Both the position numbers and the translations under genes were made by a program. Shown one piece after another: positions 30,045 through 38,792 of a DNA stretch of 64,000 bases. Source of the stretch: Bacillus chungangensis (lineage in GTDB: Bacteria; Bacillota; Bacilli; Bacillales; Bacillaceae_C). The first letter of the stretch is position 1, and each line of letters opens with the position of its first letter. The notes beneath the pieces are model-generated. The model had not been told where the DNA came from. It saw nothing but the letters and a program-made list of their open reading frames with translations, and did no database searches. The stretch lies in NCBI RefSeq assembly GCF_030812995.1, contig NZ_JAUSTT010000003.1, positions 171,131 through 235,130 of the forward strand. The letters run 5' to 3'.

Positions 30045-30764
30045 ATGGAATCCGCAAAAATATTAGTAGTAGATGATGAAATCGGTCTATTGAAATTATT
30101 AGAAATTACATTAAGAAAAGAGAACTTCAATCATATAGAGACCGCATCGACGGGGAAAGGTGCGCTGCAGCGCATTAAAGAAAAAGCATATGACATTATT
30201 TTGCTTGATATCATGCTCCCAGACATAAGTGGATTTGAACTATGTACGGAAATACGAAAAAATACGAACACACCGATCATATTTATTAGTGCACGTTCTA
30301 CAGACTTCGACAAATTAACGGGATTAGGGATAGGTGGAGATGATTATATTACAAAACCTTTTAATCCTCTAGAAGTAGTTGCTCGAGTAAAAGTCATCCT
30401 TCGTCGGCAGAAAATGAATGAGCATTCACAACACCAGGACACTTTATTCGATTATGGCTACTTCATTTTTAATCCTGAATCTGCAACTCTTACCGTTAAT
30501 AATCAACCCGTTGAATGCACAGCTAAAGAGCTGGAGCTGTTGCATTTCTTTTGCAAAAATCCTAATCGTATTTTCACAACAGCTCAGCTCTACGAATTCG
30601 TATGGGGAAATGATGTTTTTGGAGAAGAAAAAACCGTTACCATCCATATATCCAAGCTGCGGAAAAAACTTGGCGATGATACACGTAAACCAAAAATCAT
30701 TGTCAATTTACGAGGAATTGGCTATAAATTCATCCCTCCAAATGAGGCGTTTATATGCGAATAA
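30045..30764 (+). CDS. OmpR-family response regulator
   Basis: 239 residues. Receiver domain (about 5-118) with acidic pocket DDE, phospho-Asp in IILLDIMLPDISG (about residue 54) and Lys in GDDYITKPF. C-terminal winged-helix domain (about 140-235) with TAKELELLHFFCKNPNRIFTTAQLYEFVWG and VTIHISKLRKKLGDDTRKPKIIVNLRGIGYKF. It overlaps the kinase gene by 10 bp. It probably controls the divergent ABC operon. Confidence 0.93.
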   Translation: MESAKILVVDDEIGLLKLLEITLRKENFNHIETASTGKGALQRIKEKAYDIILLDIMLPDISGFELCTEIRKNTNTPIIFISARSTDFDKLTGLGIGGDDYITKPFNPLEVVARVKVILRRQKMNEHSQHQDTLFDYGYFIFNPESATLTVNNQPVECTAKELELLHFFCKNPNRIFTTAQLYEFVWGNDVFGEEKTVTIHISKLRKKLGDDTRKPKIIVNLRGIGYKFIPPNEAFICE

Positions 30765-31873
30765 AAACGCGATTTACTTTTCATTTAGTATTAGGACTTA
30801 GTCTTTGGATGCTAGTGACTGGTTTCAGCATTCTCATTATTCTTGAAGGCATTCTTCCACTGCTTAATATCATTGTTCATACAATTGATGAAGATTTGCT
30901 CGTAGCATGGATTTCTGGTATTAGCACGATTATTTGCATTGCCTTGTTTGGATGGTATTTTGGCGGCCCGATTGGTTTCATCATGACTTGGATTCAACAA
31001 CTCTCCCAAGAAAACTATACGCAGCCTGTGAGTTTACTAAAAATTTACACTCGGAAAGGAAAGCTTCGTATGCGCTATCGTCTGTATCAGGAGGTACTTC
31101 AGCACCTTCAAACATTGGCCGTGAAATTACAAGCTAATGAAGTGGAGAGAAAAAAAATTGAACAAGCAAAACAGGAATGGATTGCGGGGATTTCTCATGA
31201 TTTAAAAACGCCTTTAACATATATCACAGGCTATTCGACGCTTTTATTGAATGATCAGTATGAGTGGTCAAAAGAAGAGGCTCATTCTTTCTTGCAAGAA
31301 ATTCATGATAAAGGAATACATATGGAAGAATTAATTCAAGATTTAAGCCTCGTATTACAACTAAATAGTACTGCAGGTGCGTTGCCTTTAAATAAGACGA
31401 CTCAAGATTTAGTCGAATTTACAAAAAGGGTTATTGCCAACATAAGCCATAATCCACAAGCAAGCAACTATAAACTGCACTTTAAAACCAATACGCCTGT
31501 GATAAGCGTTTCATTTGATCCTAAATTCATGCAACGCATTTTACAAAACATTCTAATGAATTCAATTTTACACAATCCTGAACAAACCGATATATATACA
31601 CAGCTTTCTGACAATGGAGAAAATGTCGTTATTCACATTATGGACAATGGCGTTGGCATGCCTACCCATATGAAAGAAAATCTTTTTCAACAATATTATC
31701 GTGGAACGACAACCGATGCCTCCTCTGATGGCACTGGACTTGGAATGGCAATTGTCTATAAACTTGTTCATGCTCATAATGGTACAATCTCAGTTGAGAG
31801 CGAACCTGCTAAAGGAACATCATTTAATATTATATTGCCGAAAAAAGGTCGTTCATTAGAAAATAGGTCTTAA
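30755..31873 (+). CDS. Sensor histidine kinase, two membrane helices
   Basis: 372 residues. Two N-terminal membrane segments (about 10-40 and 50-75) with a very short outside loop, as in intramembrane-sensing kinases. H-box GISHDLKTPLTYITGYS (phospho-His about 150), N-box LMNSILHNPEQ, G-boxes MDNGVGMPTHM and GTGLGMAIVYKLVHAHNG. The kinase pairs with the overlapping response regulator. The short loop suggests that the stimulus is sensed in the membrane or through the neighbouring transporter (inference). Confidence 0.92.
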   Translation: MRIKTRFTFHLVLGLSLWMLVTGFSILIILEGILPLLNIIVHTIDEDLLVAWISGISTIICIALFGWYFGGPIGFIMTWIQQLSQENYTQPVSLLKIYTRKGKLRMRYRLYQEVLQHLQTLAVKLQANEVERKKIEQAKQEWIAGISHDLKTPLTYITGYSTLLLNDQYEWSKEEAHSFLQEIHDKGIHMEELIQDLSLVLQLNSTAGALPLNKTTQDLVEFTKRVIANISHNPQASNYKLHFKTNTPVISVSFDPKFMQRILQNILMNSILHNPEQTDIYTQLSDNGENVVIHIMDNGVGMPTHMKENLFQQYYRGTTTDASSDGTGLGMAIVYKLVHAHNGTISVESEPAKGTSFNIILPKKGRSLENRS

Positions 31874-32000
31874 ATCTTCAAAAGTCGGAAATCATTCATT
31901 TTTGAAACTAGACAAATGTTTACGCTTTTAGTGTTTAGAAGGTAAGGTTATTGACTTTTCAATAACCTCGATAATTTAATATATAAAGAGGTGATTTATT

Positions 32001-32519
32001 ATGATGATCAAAGTTGTAAACTATGATGAAAATTGGAAAAAAGAATATAAAAAAGAGGAGCAAACTATCAAGGCTATTCTGCAAGATGATTTAATAAATA
32101 GCTTTCATATAGGAAGTACTTCTGTGCCTGGGCTAAAAGCAAAACCAATTATTGATATTCTCCTTGTTGTTCGTGATATCCATACATTAGATTTATTTTC
32201 GAAACAATTTGAACAAATCGGATATGAGGTCATGGGAGAGTTTGGAATTGTTGGGCGGAGATATTTTCGAAAGGGCGGAGATAATCGAACCCACCAAATC
32301 CATGCTTTCCAATTTGACAATATAACTGAAATTGAAAGACACTTAGTATTTAGAGATTATCTTCGTGAATACCCAGACATTTGCAAACAGTATGGGGATC
32401 TAAAAAGTGAGCTTGCTGAACAATATCCTAATGATATTGAAGGATACGGTGACGGAAAAGATCGTTTCGTAAAAGAGATTGAAAAAGAAGCAATAAAATG
32501 GTATTGGTCAAAACGTTAA
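32001..32519 (+). CDS. GrpB family nucleotidyltransferase-like protein (UPF0157)
   Basis: 172 residues, the usual length. The family core is FHIGSTSVPGLKAKPIIDILLVVRD (nucleotidyltransferase-like GS..D-x-D) followed by LVFRDYLREYPDICKQYGDLKSELAEQYPNDIEGYGDGKDRFVKEIE. GrpB proteins are distantly related to KNTase-fold enzymes; activity is not established. The start ATG has AGAGGTG upstream, and a terminator follows at 32564. Confidence 0.9.
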   Translation: MMIKVVNYDENWKKEYKKEEQTIKAILQDDLINSFHIGSTSVPGLKAKPIIDILLVVRDIHTLDLFSKQFEQIGYEVMGEFGIVGRRYFRKGGDNRTHQIHAFQFDNITEIERHLVFRDYLREYPDICKQYGDLKSELAEQYPNDIEGYGDGKDRFVKEIEKEAIKWYWSKR

Positions 32520-32563
32520 AGTGAACACATAAGATTTATTTGAACGTTGTGTTTATTCATTAC

Positions 32564-32591
32564 AACAGAAGGATTTCCTCCTGCTTTTTTT
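32564..32591 (+). terminator. Terminator of the GrpB-like gene
   Basis: CAGaAGG (32566-32572) pairs with CCTcCTG (32577-32583) around ATTT, followed by CTTTTTTT. Very similar in sequence to the hairpin at 34001. Confidence 0.7.
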
Positions 32592-32717
32592 ACTCTCATT
32601 AATGACTAGATTAAAAAGCAATAAAATGCTGTACAAATAGTATTAGGGGTTTTTCACTTTCAACTACAGGCTTATAAATTGCTTTCATTCTAAAAGACGA
32701 CTAATACTCTTTTTTTA

Positions 32718-33260
32718 TTACTTAATCATTTTAGATATAACTAACTCCTTAAAATAAAAATCCATTTGCTCTAAACTGACAGTATCTTTCTTTTTATCAT
32801 GCGATTCGCTTAAAGTAAAGATGGATGATACAAGAAAATCTACTAGTAAATCTTCCGGTATGTTTACATTTTTATCATATTTAATAAGTTTAGAAGCATC
32901 TTTTTTCATCATTTGTATAGAGAAGTTCTTCATAAAATCGAAAAAAAGTTCATCTTTCTTTTGAGCAAGTGCTAATTGTTGAGCTTGCGAGTTTTCAAAA
33001 AAAACATGGGCCCATTTAAAAGGCTCAAGGACTCTTTTTTTCAATGAAATCTCAATGTATGATTCATATAATTGATGAAGGCCATATTCCAGCAAAGAAA
33101 ATTTATCGTCAAAATGTTTATAAATTGTAGAACGATGAATCATTGCCTTGTCACAAATTTGATTTACGGTGATTTTTGAAAAATAGTTATTTTCTTTTGT
33201 CATCAAGTCAAAAAAACTATTCCATATGATTTGCATAGAACGTTGTTTTCTCCTATCCAT
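32718..33260 (-). CDS. TetR/AcrR family transcriptional regulator
   Basis: 180 residues. N-terminal HTH: RSMQIIWNSFFDLMTKENNYFSKITVNQICDKAMIHRSTIYKHFDDKFSLLEYGL. C-terminal part is a helical domain of the Bacilli-type TetR_C group (DhaS/YxbF-like). ATG at 33260 follows AGAGGAATTAAAAA. It is divergent from the dihydrofolate-reductase-like gene with a small palindrome between them, so that gene is the likely target. The start region is duplicated: ATGGATAG also occurs 26 bp upstream in another frame. Confidence 0.87.
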   Translation of the reverse strand: MDRRKQRSMQIIWNSFFDLMTKENNYFSKITVNQICDKAMIHRSTIYKHFDDKFSLLEYGLHQLYESYIEISLKKRVLEPFKWAHVFFENSQAQQLALAQKKDELFFDFMKNFSIQMMKKDASKLIKYDKNVNIPEDLLVDFLVSSIFTLSESHDKKKDTVSLEQMDFYFKELVISKMIK

Positions 33261-33293
33261 TTTTTAATTCCTCTTTTCTATCCATTTTTTAAG

Positions 33294-33311
33294 ACACTTT
33301 TATGAAAGTGT
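33294..33311. promoter_or_regulatory. Palindrome between divergent TetR and DHFR-like genes
   Basis: ACACTTT (33294-33300) and AAAGTGT (33305-33311) around TATG, an 18-bp inverted repeat 34 bp upstream of the TetR start. Position suits a TetR operator. Confidence 0.5.
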
Positions 33312-33408
33312 TGTGTAATAAGACATCCTACAACAAATGGTTCTATTTTACCCGTTTATCTTATTCTATAATGAATTTTCAAGAAAAAATATTTAGAGGA
33401 GGAACAAT

Positions 33409-33945
33409 ATGAGTAGAAAAGTTGTTTTATATATTGCAATAAGTATGGACGGCTATATCGCTGATGAGCATGGAAACATTAATTGGATTGAAAGACATGT
33501 AGAAACATTAGAAGAAGATTATCACTATGAAACATTTTTTTCAAAAATAGATACGGTCATCCTCGGAAGAAAAACATATGATCAAATTGTCAATGAACTT
33601 TCTCCCAATGCATATCCATATAAAGGAACTAAATCATATGTTTTGACAAGTAAAAAAGAAGAAAATCAAGAAGAAATAGCTTTTGTTAATGAAGATGTTA
33701 TTGAATTGGTATCAAAATTAAAAAAAGAAACAGGCAAAGATATTTGGATTGTAGGCGGAAGTCAAATAGCGATGTCTCTTGTCAAAGAAAATATGATAGA
33801 TGAATATCAAATAGCTATTATTCCAGTGCTTTTAGGGAAAGGAATTCCATTATTTACTCCTTTTAATAAAGAAATAGGTCTAAGGTTAAAATCAGTAGAT
33901 GCTAAAAACGGAATTATTTATACAAAATATACGAATCATCATTAG
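33409..33945 (+). CDS. Dihydrofolate reductase/RibD C-terminal-like protein (YwjB/YyaP type)
   Basis: 178 residues. VVLYIAISMDGYIADEHGNINWI and IDTVILGRKTYDQI followed by SYVLTSKKEE, DIWIVGGSQIAMSLVKENMIDEYQIAIIPVLLGKGIPLF are the RibD_C hallmarks: NADPH site and GG-hinge. The family are NADPH-dependent reductases of uncertain substrate, some of which substitute for DHFR. ATG with AGAGGAGG upstream. Divergent from a TetR gene, followed by a terminator at 34001. Confidence 0.9.
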   Translation: MSRKVVLYIAISMDGYIADEHGNINWIERHVETLEEDYHYETFFSKIDTVILGRKTYDQIVNELSPNAYPYKGTKSYVLTSKKEENQEEIAFVNEDVIELVSKLKKETGKDIWIVGGSQIAMSLVKENMIDEYQIAIIPVLLGKGIPLFTPFNKEIGLRLKSVDAKNGIIYTKYTNHH

Positions 33946-34000
33946 CATCATTTTTATAAACTAATATGATACTTTCATTTCGTTATAAAACGGAAAAATT

Positions 34001-34028
34001 AGCAGAAGGGCTTCCTCCTGCTTTTTTG
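34001..34028 (+). terminator. Terminator of the DHFR-like gene
   Basis: AGCAGaAGG (34001-34009) pairs with CCTcCTGCT (34014-34022) around GCTT, followed by TTTTTT. Confidence 0.75.
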
Positions 34029-34153
34029 TTACTCATAAAAGTAGATAAATTTTTTTTAGGTTATGTTAAACGTCTATATTGATTATAGGAGATTTATATA
34101 ATCCAATTCACGTACATATGTGAATTGATGAACCCAACAGTTTTATGAAGGGA

Positions 34154-34699
34154 TTATTCGTTAAACCTTCCCATAATAATGGTGTTATAGTATTTTCCGT
34201 CAGAGAAAATTCTGTCTTTTTTTAATATACCTTCTATTTCAAAGCCAAGCTTTCTATAAAGCTTAATGGCTCTATCATTTGTTTCTAAAACATTCAGAGT
34301 GATTTTTTTAATACCATTGGAGTCAGCCCAAAAAATAGCTTCTTTTAACAGATTTTTCCCAATACCGTATCCCCAAAAATCTTTTAATACGCATACTCCG
34401 AACTCTATTTTATGGGAGAATCTATTCAAATCATTTCCTTCGCATCTTGAAAACCCGACTATCCGATCATGAACTACGGCTACTAAAAATAAGTTCCTTC
34501 TATTTTCAGTATCTGTTTTAATCATTTGTGCAAAACCTGGTATATCTATGAGTGCCTCCCCTTTTTCTCTGTCTAAATTTTCGGTCTCTCCATCAATATG
34601 TATTCTTAATTCAGACAAATCTTTTGCATCTTTTTCGACTGCTGATCTAATCGTATAATGTATCCCATTAACATAAAATTCTTGTTTTTTAATTATCAT
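34154..34699 (-). CDS. GNAT N-acetyltransferase
   Basis: 181 residues. TIRSAVEKDAKDLSELRIHI at the N-terminus; FGVCVLKDFWGYGIGKNLLKEAIFWADSNGIKKITLNVLETNDRAIKLYRKLGFEIEGILKKDR is the acetyl-CoA loop and C-terminal motif B. It resembles the Bacillus YkkB/PhnO-like or RimI-like enzymes; the substrate is not known. ATG with GGGAG 6 nt upstream. A single gene with no obvious partner. Confidence 0.87.
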   Translation of the reverse strand: MIIKKQEFYVNGIHYTIRSAVEKDAKDLSELRIHIDGETENLDREKGEALIDIPGFAQMIKTDTENRRNLFLVAVVHDRIVGFSRCEGNDLNRFSHKIEFGVCVLKDFWGYGIGKNLLKEAIFWADSNGIKKITLNVLETNDRAIKLYRKLGFEIEGILKKDRIFSDGKYYNTIIMGRFNE

Positions 34700-34951
34700 G
34701 ATATACTCCCATTCATCGTTGATTCAGCGAAATAAAACAAGGAAGAGGCGTTATAATATTTTTATCTCTGCAGATCCCATCAAATAACCTGTTGTATTTT
34801 TTTGCAGGCACCGTCAATATTTTTGTGTAAATGAGTTTCCAACCTTTCAAATAGATCGTTACTCTTTTTTTGAATATACTAGTTCGAAGGGATGATTTCG
34901 GCAACTCAATTCTATCAAGAAAAGGTCTTCCTTTTTTGTGTCATTATTCAT

Positions 34952-35599
34952 TTACACAAAATATTTTACGCTCTCATTGTATTTAAGAGATTTATCAAAA
35001 ATAATATGTTGTATGTTATATATTACCATTTCTCTAATGGATGGATCTTTTTTTATTTGAGATGAAATATCTAATTCATCAATGTTATCAAATGTTTTTT
35101 CTAGCATCATTATTACTTCAGTCAACTTTGATTTCACAATTGAAACAATGCTATCAAACTGGTTTAAAGAGAAACTGATATGCATTGAGAGTATTTTAAA
35201 TTTTGGCTTCGATATACTATCACATAATTCTGTCGGTATCGTTTTTGTAATTTTATTTCTATATTTTGATTTTAAAATATTTTGGATGGCCACAAGCCCA
35301 TCTTTTATTTCTAAAGTAGACAGTTCATCCACTAATTCAGATGTCAATACATGTTTTAGAGGCACAGGTGCATTTGTGTATTTTTCATAAAAATTCACAG
35401 TATAAGTGCCTTTAGGCTCCCCTTTCAATACTCGGTAACTAGGTACTTCATTATCTTTATAGCCTTCAATTTCTCCATTTATCCATTTAAGAACTGAACG
35501 ATCCTCTAAGTCTGTGAAAATAATTTTCAAACGTAATAATATGGTTTCTAATTTCGATGTTCCACTCACCATATCTTTTAAAAGTTGACTTCTAGCCAT
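34952..35599 (-). CDS. AbiTii-domain protein, possible phage-defence component
   Basis: 215 residues. N-terminal MARSQLLKDMVSGTSKLETILLRLKIIFTDLEDRSVLKWINGEIEGYKDNEVPSYRVLKGEPKGTYTV matches the AbiTii domain (PF18864), named from abortive-infection systems: the KW-x-NxE-x-GY and VPxYRVL elements are its hallmarks. The rest is helical, with no catalytic motif I can name. Start after AAAGGCGGGTTATTA. No partner gene lies beside it: downstream are an IS-like scar and gene-poor DNA, typical of an islet. The defence role is inferred from the domain. Confidence 0.7.
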   Translation of the reverse strand: MARSQLLKDMVSGTSKLETILLRLKIIFTDLEDRSVLKWINGEIEGYKDNEVPSYRVLKGEPKGTYTVNFYEKYTNAPVPLKHVLTSELVDELSTLEIKDGLVAIQNILKSKYRNKITKTIPTELCDSISKPKFKILSMHISFSLNQFDSIVSIVKSKLTEVIMMLEKTFDNIDELDISSQIKKDPSIREMVIYNIQHIIFDKSLKYNESVKYFV

Positions 35600-36637
35600 T
35601 AATAACCCGCCTTTAAATTTTGATAAGACTACTTCTTAACTTATTTCCTGTGTTAACCAACACTAAAACTTGAAAGGAATGCTGTCTTAAATTGATCTGG
35701 TGTTAGAAATTTGATTAATCAAAACCTTGTTTTGATAATAAGATCATTTTTTGTTTTATTAAATTATCCTTGTGAACACAATCAAACGATTTAGCAAACA
35801 AAGAATTTTAGATAATGTTGATTTAGAGTGCTTTTTAAACATAGTATGGATGTGATCTTCATCATGATTCCAAAACTAAAGATTCTCCTAACGGAATATA
35901 TTTTTGAATAGCCAGAATTTAATCCCTATCACTTGCCTGCGATTTTCGTTATAAGTACAAGATGATCATAGGAATAAGAATACGAATGATTATTTGCTAT
36001 CTCATTTCATCTATGCAACTACCATTTCTTATATAGAATGATAGTAATATAAAGGATTATAAAAGGCGATTCATTACACCACCTATGAGATGGGTGACTT
36101 CTCGCTAATTAACCTTAAATTCAGTACCAATCGGATACACTGCAATAGATATTATAACATGGATTCATCAAAAAAATATTAAGCGTTCTTTTCCTTTTTA
36201 TCAAAAAACACCCCTTTGGATTGAAGTGACCCCTAATAGTTAGACATTAGGCAGCGGGTGGGGATGAGTTCGAAATTGTATCGGATATTAATACTTAAAT
36301 GCATGATCAATCGTTCTTTCATCTATTTTTTCAAATTATTTTAAATGCAGTATAGTGATTAAGAAAGAAGACGATCCCTTTATTCATTATTATTTATTTT
36401 ACTGCTATAACTGAAAGACTTAAATCAGTAGCATATATTTCATTAGGATAGTACTTTCTTTTCTTTAAGCACTACAGAAAAACAACTTTATTATTTAAAA
36501 TACTCAGAGCCTTTCTACATGTTATTGTAGCAAGGCTCTTTAAAGTTATTAAACTTTCAATCAATTGAATCGCAGTTTTTTAACATTAGATAATGGGGTT
36601 GTTTACTTCGCATTTCGAATCTTTTATAAAGCCCTCA
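35600..36637. other. Gene-free stretch with an IS3-like terminal scar
   Basis: About 1 kb without a readable gene. At 36227-36246 TGACCCCTAATAGTTAGACA closely resembles the terminal sequence of IS3/IS150-type elements; no transposase reading frame is left beside it. A direct hit to an IS database would settle this. The rest is AT-rich and shows no repeat copy. Confidence 0.4.
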
Positions 36638-37360
36638 CTATCTCTTGCATAAACGTACAAATGCGAATCCAGCAATGACTAAAGCAAGACTGCCATATCC
36701 AATACTCCACCAAAAATGCGCATGAAATGTATCATAATTCCCAATCAATACATCACGCGCTAATTGAATGGAATGGACATAAGGAAGTGCATTACTTACT
36801 TTTTGAAATGTGCCGCCGAGCATATTGATATCCATCCACGCACCGCCTAAGAAAGACACTGCTGTAATATAGATTGTACCAATACCTGAAATTTGTTTTT
36901 CCGTACACAACGCACCTAATAATAGTCCAAGGAAGATGGACATAAGTCCAATTGGAAGAAGCGTTAAGATGCTCAGCGAGATATCCATTAAGCTAGATGA
37001 TAAACCAAGAACCTTCGCCAATACAAAACAAATGATGCCTTGTAACAATGCAAGAGGAATTAACGGCAATGCATAACCAAGTACATACTCCATCACCGTT
37101 AATGGTGAAGAAAATAATCTTGTTAAAAATGCACTTTGCTTATCCTTTGCGATTAATAGTGCTGAAAACATCGTTAGAAAGGCAAAGCTAAATACAATTA
37201 AACCTGGCGTTAGGTTTTCAATTTTAAATGTATCGAGTGGCGCGTTTTTTTCTATCGTTGTAAAGATTACTAAAAGAATAAGTGGCAGCGCAATGCCAAG
37301 AATAATGGAAAGTGGATCTCTAAAAATTTCTTTTCGATTTCTTTCTGCAAAATTAAGCAT
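36638..37360 (-). CDS. ABC-2 type transporter permease
   Basis: 240 residues with six hydrophobic segments: PLSIILGIALPLILLVIFTTI, LIVFSFAFLTMFSALLIAKDKQSAFLTRLFSSPL and so on; the ABC2_membrane fold as in YhfH/NodJ-like drug exporters. It overlaps the ATPase stop by 8 bp (ATATGCTTAA), so synthesis is coupled. Forms an exporter with that ATPase; substrate unknown. Confidence 0.88.
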   Translation of the reverse strand: MLNFAERNRKEIFRDPLSIILGIALPLILLVIFTTIEKNAPLDTFKIENLTPGLIVFSFAFLTMFSALLIAKDKQSAFLTRLFSSPLTVMEYVLGYALPLIPLALLQGIICFVLAKVLGLSSSLMDISLSILTLLPIGLMSIFLGLLLGALCTEKQISGIGTIYITAVSFLGGAWMDINMLGGTFQKVSNALPYVHSIQLARDVLIGNYDTFHAHFWWSIGYGSLALVIAGFAFVRLCKR

Positions 37361-38087
37361 ATGTCACCTCTTGATCGCAAATCGTTAAAAATGCCTCTTC
37401 AAACGACGTTGTATTTGTATTTTTTTTCATTTGTTCTGCTGTGCCAATCGCTTTTATAGACCCCTTTTGTAAAATACAAATACGATCTGCAAGTGCTTCC
37501 GCTTCCTCTAAATAATGCGTTGTGAGGACAATCGTCATCTTGGATTTTAATTTAGAAAGCGTTGCCCACAGTTCACGTCTTGAGCGAACATCAAGCCCAA
37601 GTGTCGGTTCATCAAGGAACAAAATTTGAGGATTTGTAATAAGCCCCATCGCTATACTTAAACGTCGCTGCATACCACCTGATAGAGTTTTCGCTTTATC
37701 TTTTTGGCGTTCCGTCAGCCCGAATGTTTGAAGCATTTCCGTCGCTCTTTCTTTTGCTTCCTTTTTAGAGCTTCCATAAATGCCAGCAATTAACTCAAGG
37801 TTTTCTCGAATGGTTAAATTCGGTGCAACTGCTGTTTCCTGAGGAGAGATATTCATTTTTTGTTTCACAGTATCAGCGCCTGTGCGAATACTGTTGCCTA
37901 ACACAAAAGCATCACCAGCTGTGGGTGCTAATAGACAACAAAGCATACTGATTAATGTTGTTTTCCCAGCTCCATTTTCTCCAAGTAAAGCAAAAAATTC
38001 GCCTTCCTCAATAGAGAAATCAAGGGAGTTGACGACAGGGCGTTCTTTATATTGTTTCGTTAGGTTATTTATCTCAATGGCTGCCAA
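37353..38087 (-). CDS. ABC transporter ATPase
   Basis: 244 residues, DrrA/NodI-like. Walker A GENGAGKTT, signature TLSGGMQRRLSIAMG, Walker B ILFLDEPTLGLD, H-loop LTTHYLEEAE. The start is TTG immediately after the AbrB-type gene's TAA stop, with GAGAGGA about 11 nt upstream. Middle gene of the operon AbrB-type regulator, ATPase, permease. Confidence 0.92.
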   Translation of the reverse strand: MAAIEINNLTKQYKERPVVNSLDFSIEEGEFFALLGENGAGKTTLISMLCCLLAPTAGDAFVLGNSIRTGADTVKQKMNISPQETAVAPNLTIRENLELIAGIYGSSKKEAKERATEMLQTFGLTERQKDKAKTLSGGMQRRLSIAMGLITNPQILFLDEPTLGLDVRSRRELWATLSKLKSKMTIVLTTHYLEEAEALADRICILQKGSIKAIGTAEQMKKNTNTTSFEEAFLTICDQEVTYA

Positions 38088-38315
38088 TTATTTTCCATCC
38101 TCTCGTATTTCTTCAGCGTTTAAAATATCTTGCGCAAATTTAAACATCAATTCATTTTTCACAATAGCAATGCCCTGCTGCTCATCTCCAAGTAAAAGCA
38201 ATGAATCGCCTGGTTTAATTTCAAAAACCTCTCTCGCTTCTTTTGGAATCACGATTTGCCCTTTTTCTCCTACTTTTACTGTTCCGAAAATATATTTCCC
38301 ATTTGGTCCTTTCAT
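38088..38315 (-). CDS. AbrB/SpoVT-type DNA-binding protein
   Basis: 75 residues with an AbrB/MazE swapped-hairpin domain: GTVKVGEKGQIVIPKEAREVFEIKPGDSLLLLGDEQQGIAIVK. It lies right in front of an ABC ATPase gene and shares its transcript, a common arrangement for small local regulators of drug exporters. A perfect 18-bp palindrome upstream (38342-38359) is a good candidate for its operator. ATG with GGAGGTAAATGGA upstream. Confidence 0.9.
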   Translation of the reverse strand: MKGPNGKYIFGTVKVGEKGQIVIPKEAREVFEIKPGDSLLLLGDEQQGIAIVKNELMFKFAQDILNAEEIREDGK

Positions 38316-38341
38316 TCCATTTACCTCCCATAATCCATTTT

Positions 38342-38359
38342 AGTATAACTAGTTATACT
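38342..38359. promoter_or_regulatory. 18-bp perfect palindrome before AbrB-type gene
   Basis: AGTATAACT-AGTTATACT, 27 bp upstream of the AbrB-type start; a related GTATAC half lies at 38371. Placement suits autoregulation of the AbrB-ABC operon. Confidence 0.55.
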
Positions 38360-38412
38360 TTTAATACAAAGTATACATTGTATTATAAAAAAAATCTACC
38401 TAAAAAAAATAA

Positions 38413-38507
38413 AACAGCATGATCTCATGTCTAAAATCACGCTGTTAAGATGATAATAGCTGCCCTTTTTATTGAATAAAAAACCGACACTATTTTTAAA
38501 GTATCGG
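38413..38507 (-). terminator. Two tandem hairpins in the tkt/AbrB intergenic region
   Basis: AACAGC..TGAT (38413-38423) pairs with ATCA.GCTGTT (38436-38446), with an A-run on its left, so a T-run on the minus strand. CCGACACT.. pairs with ..AGTATCGG (38484-38507). Together with the hairpin at 38706 they insulate the AbrB operon from the transketolase operon upstream. Confidence 0.55.
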
Positions 38508-38705
38508 CTCCTCTTTTAATCACTTTGGCACTAATTGCTGCAAGGCTTGATCCTTCTTCCCAATTAACTCGGTGAAATGATAATCCGTTCAAATGATAAG
38601 CTTATAAGAGGAGAGTTAGAAGTAAATATCATATATGTAAGGACATTTTAACAATGAATGACTTTTCTAAAATTTTTGTCATTATCATCCATTTCCAAGC
38701 ATGCA

Positions 38706-38744
38706 AAACGGCATTGGCCCTATTATATAAAGCCAATGCCGTTT
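38706..38744 (-). terminator. Terminator of the transketolase operon
   Basis: A perfect 13-bp stem, AAACGGCATTGGC (38706-38718) with GCCAATGCCGTTT (38732-38744), about 50 bp after the transketolase stop. Confidence 0.8.
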
Positions 38745-38792
38745 AACAGTGCACTGATCTAAATCCTTTTATTCACAAAATCCATTCACCAT

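Noticed and set aside
34713..34970. Possible IS256-like remnant: TTTACACAAAAATATT on the minus strand (about 34815-34840) facing TTTACACAAAATATTTT on the plus strand (about 34950), with a 63-codon frame between.
   Set aside because: The similarity is short and AT-rich, the frame has no family residues and lies in the gap between two real genes. The right copy is the end of the AbiTii gene's coding strand.
36060..36130. CACCTATGAGATGGGTGACTT looked like an IS200/IS605 end or small hairpin.
   Set aside because: Only a weak 8-bp stem and no adjoining transposase or TIR; not supported.
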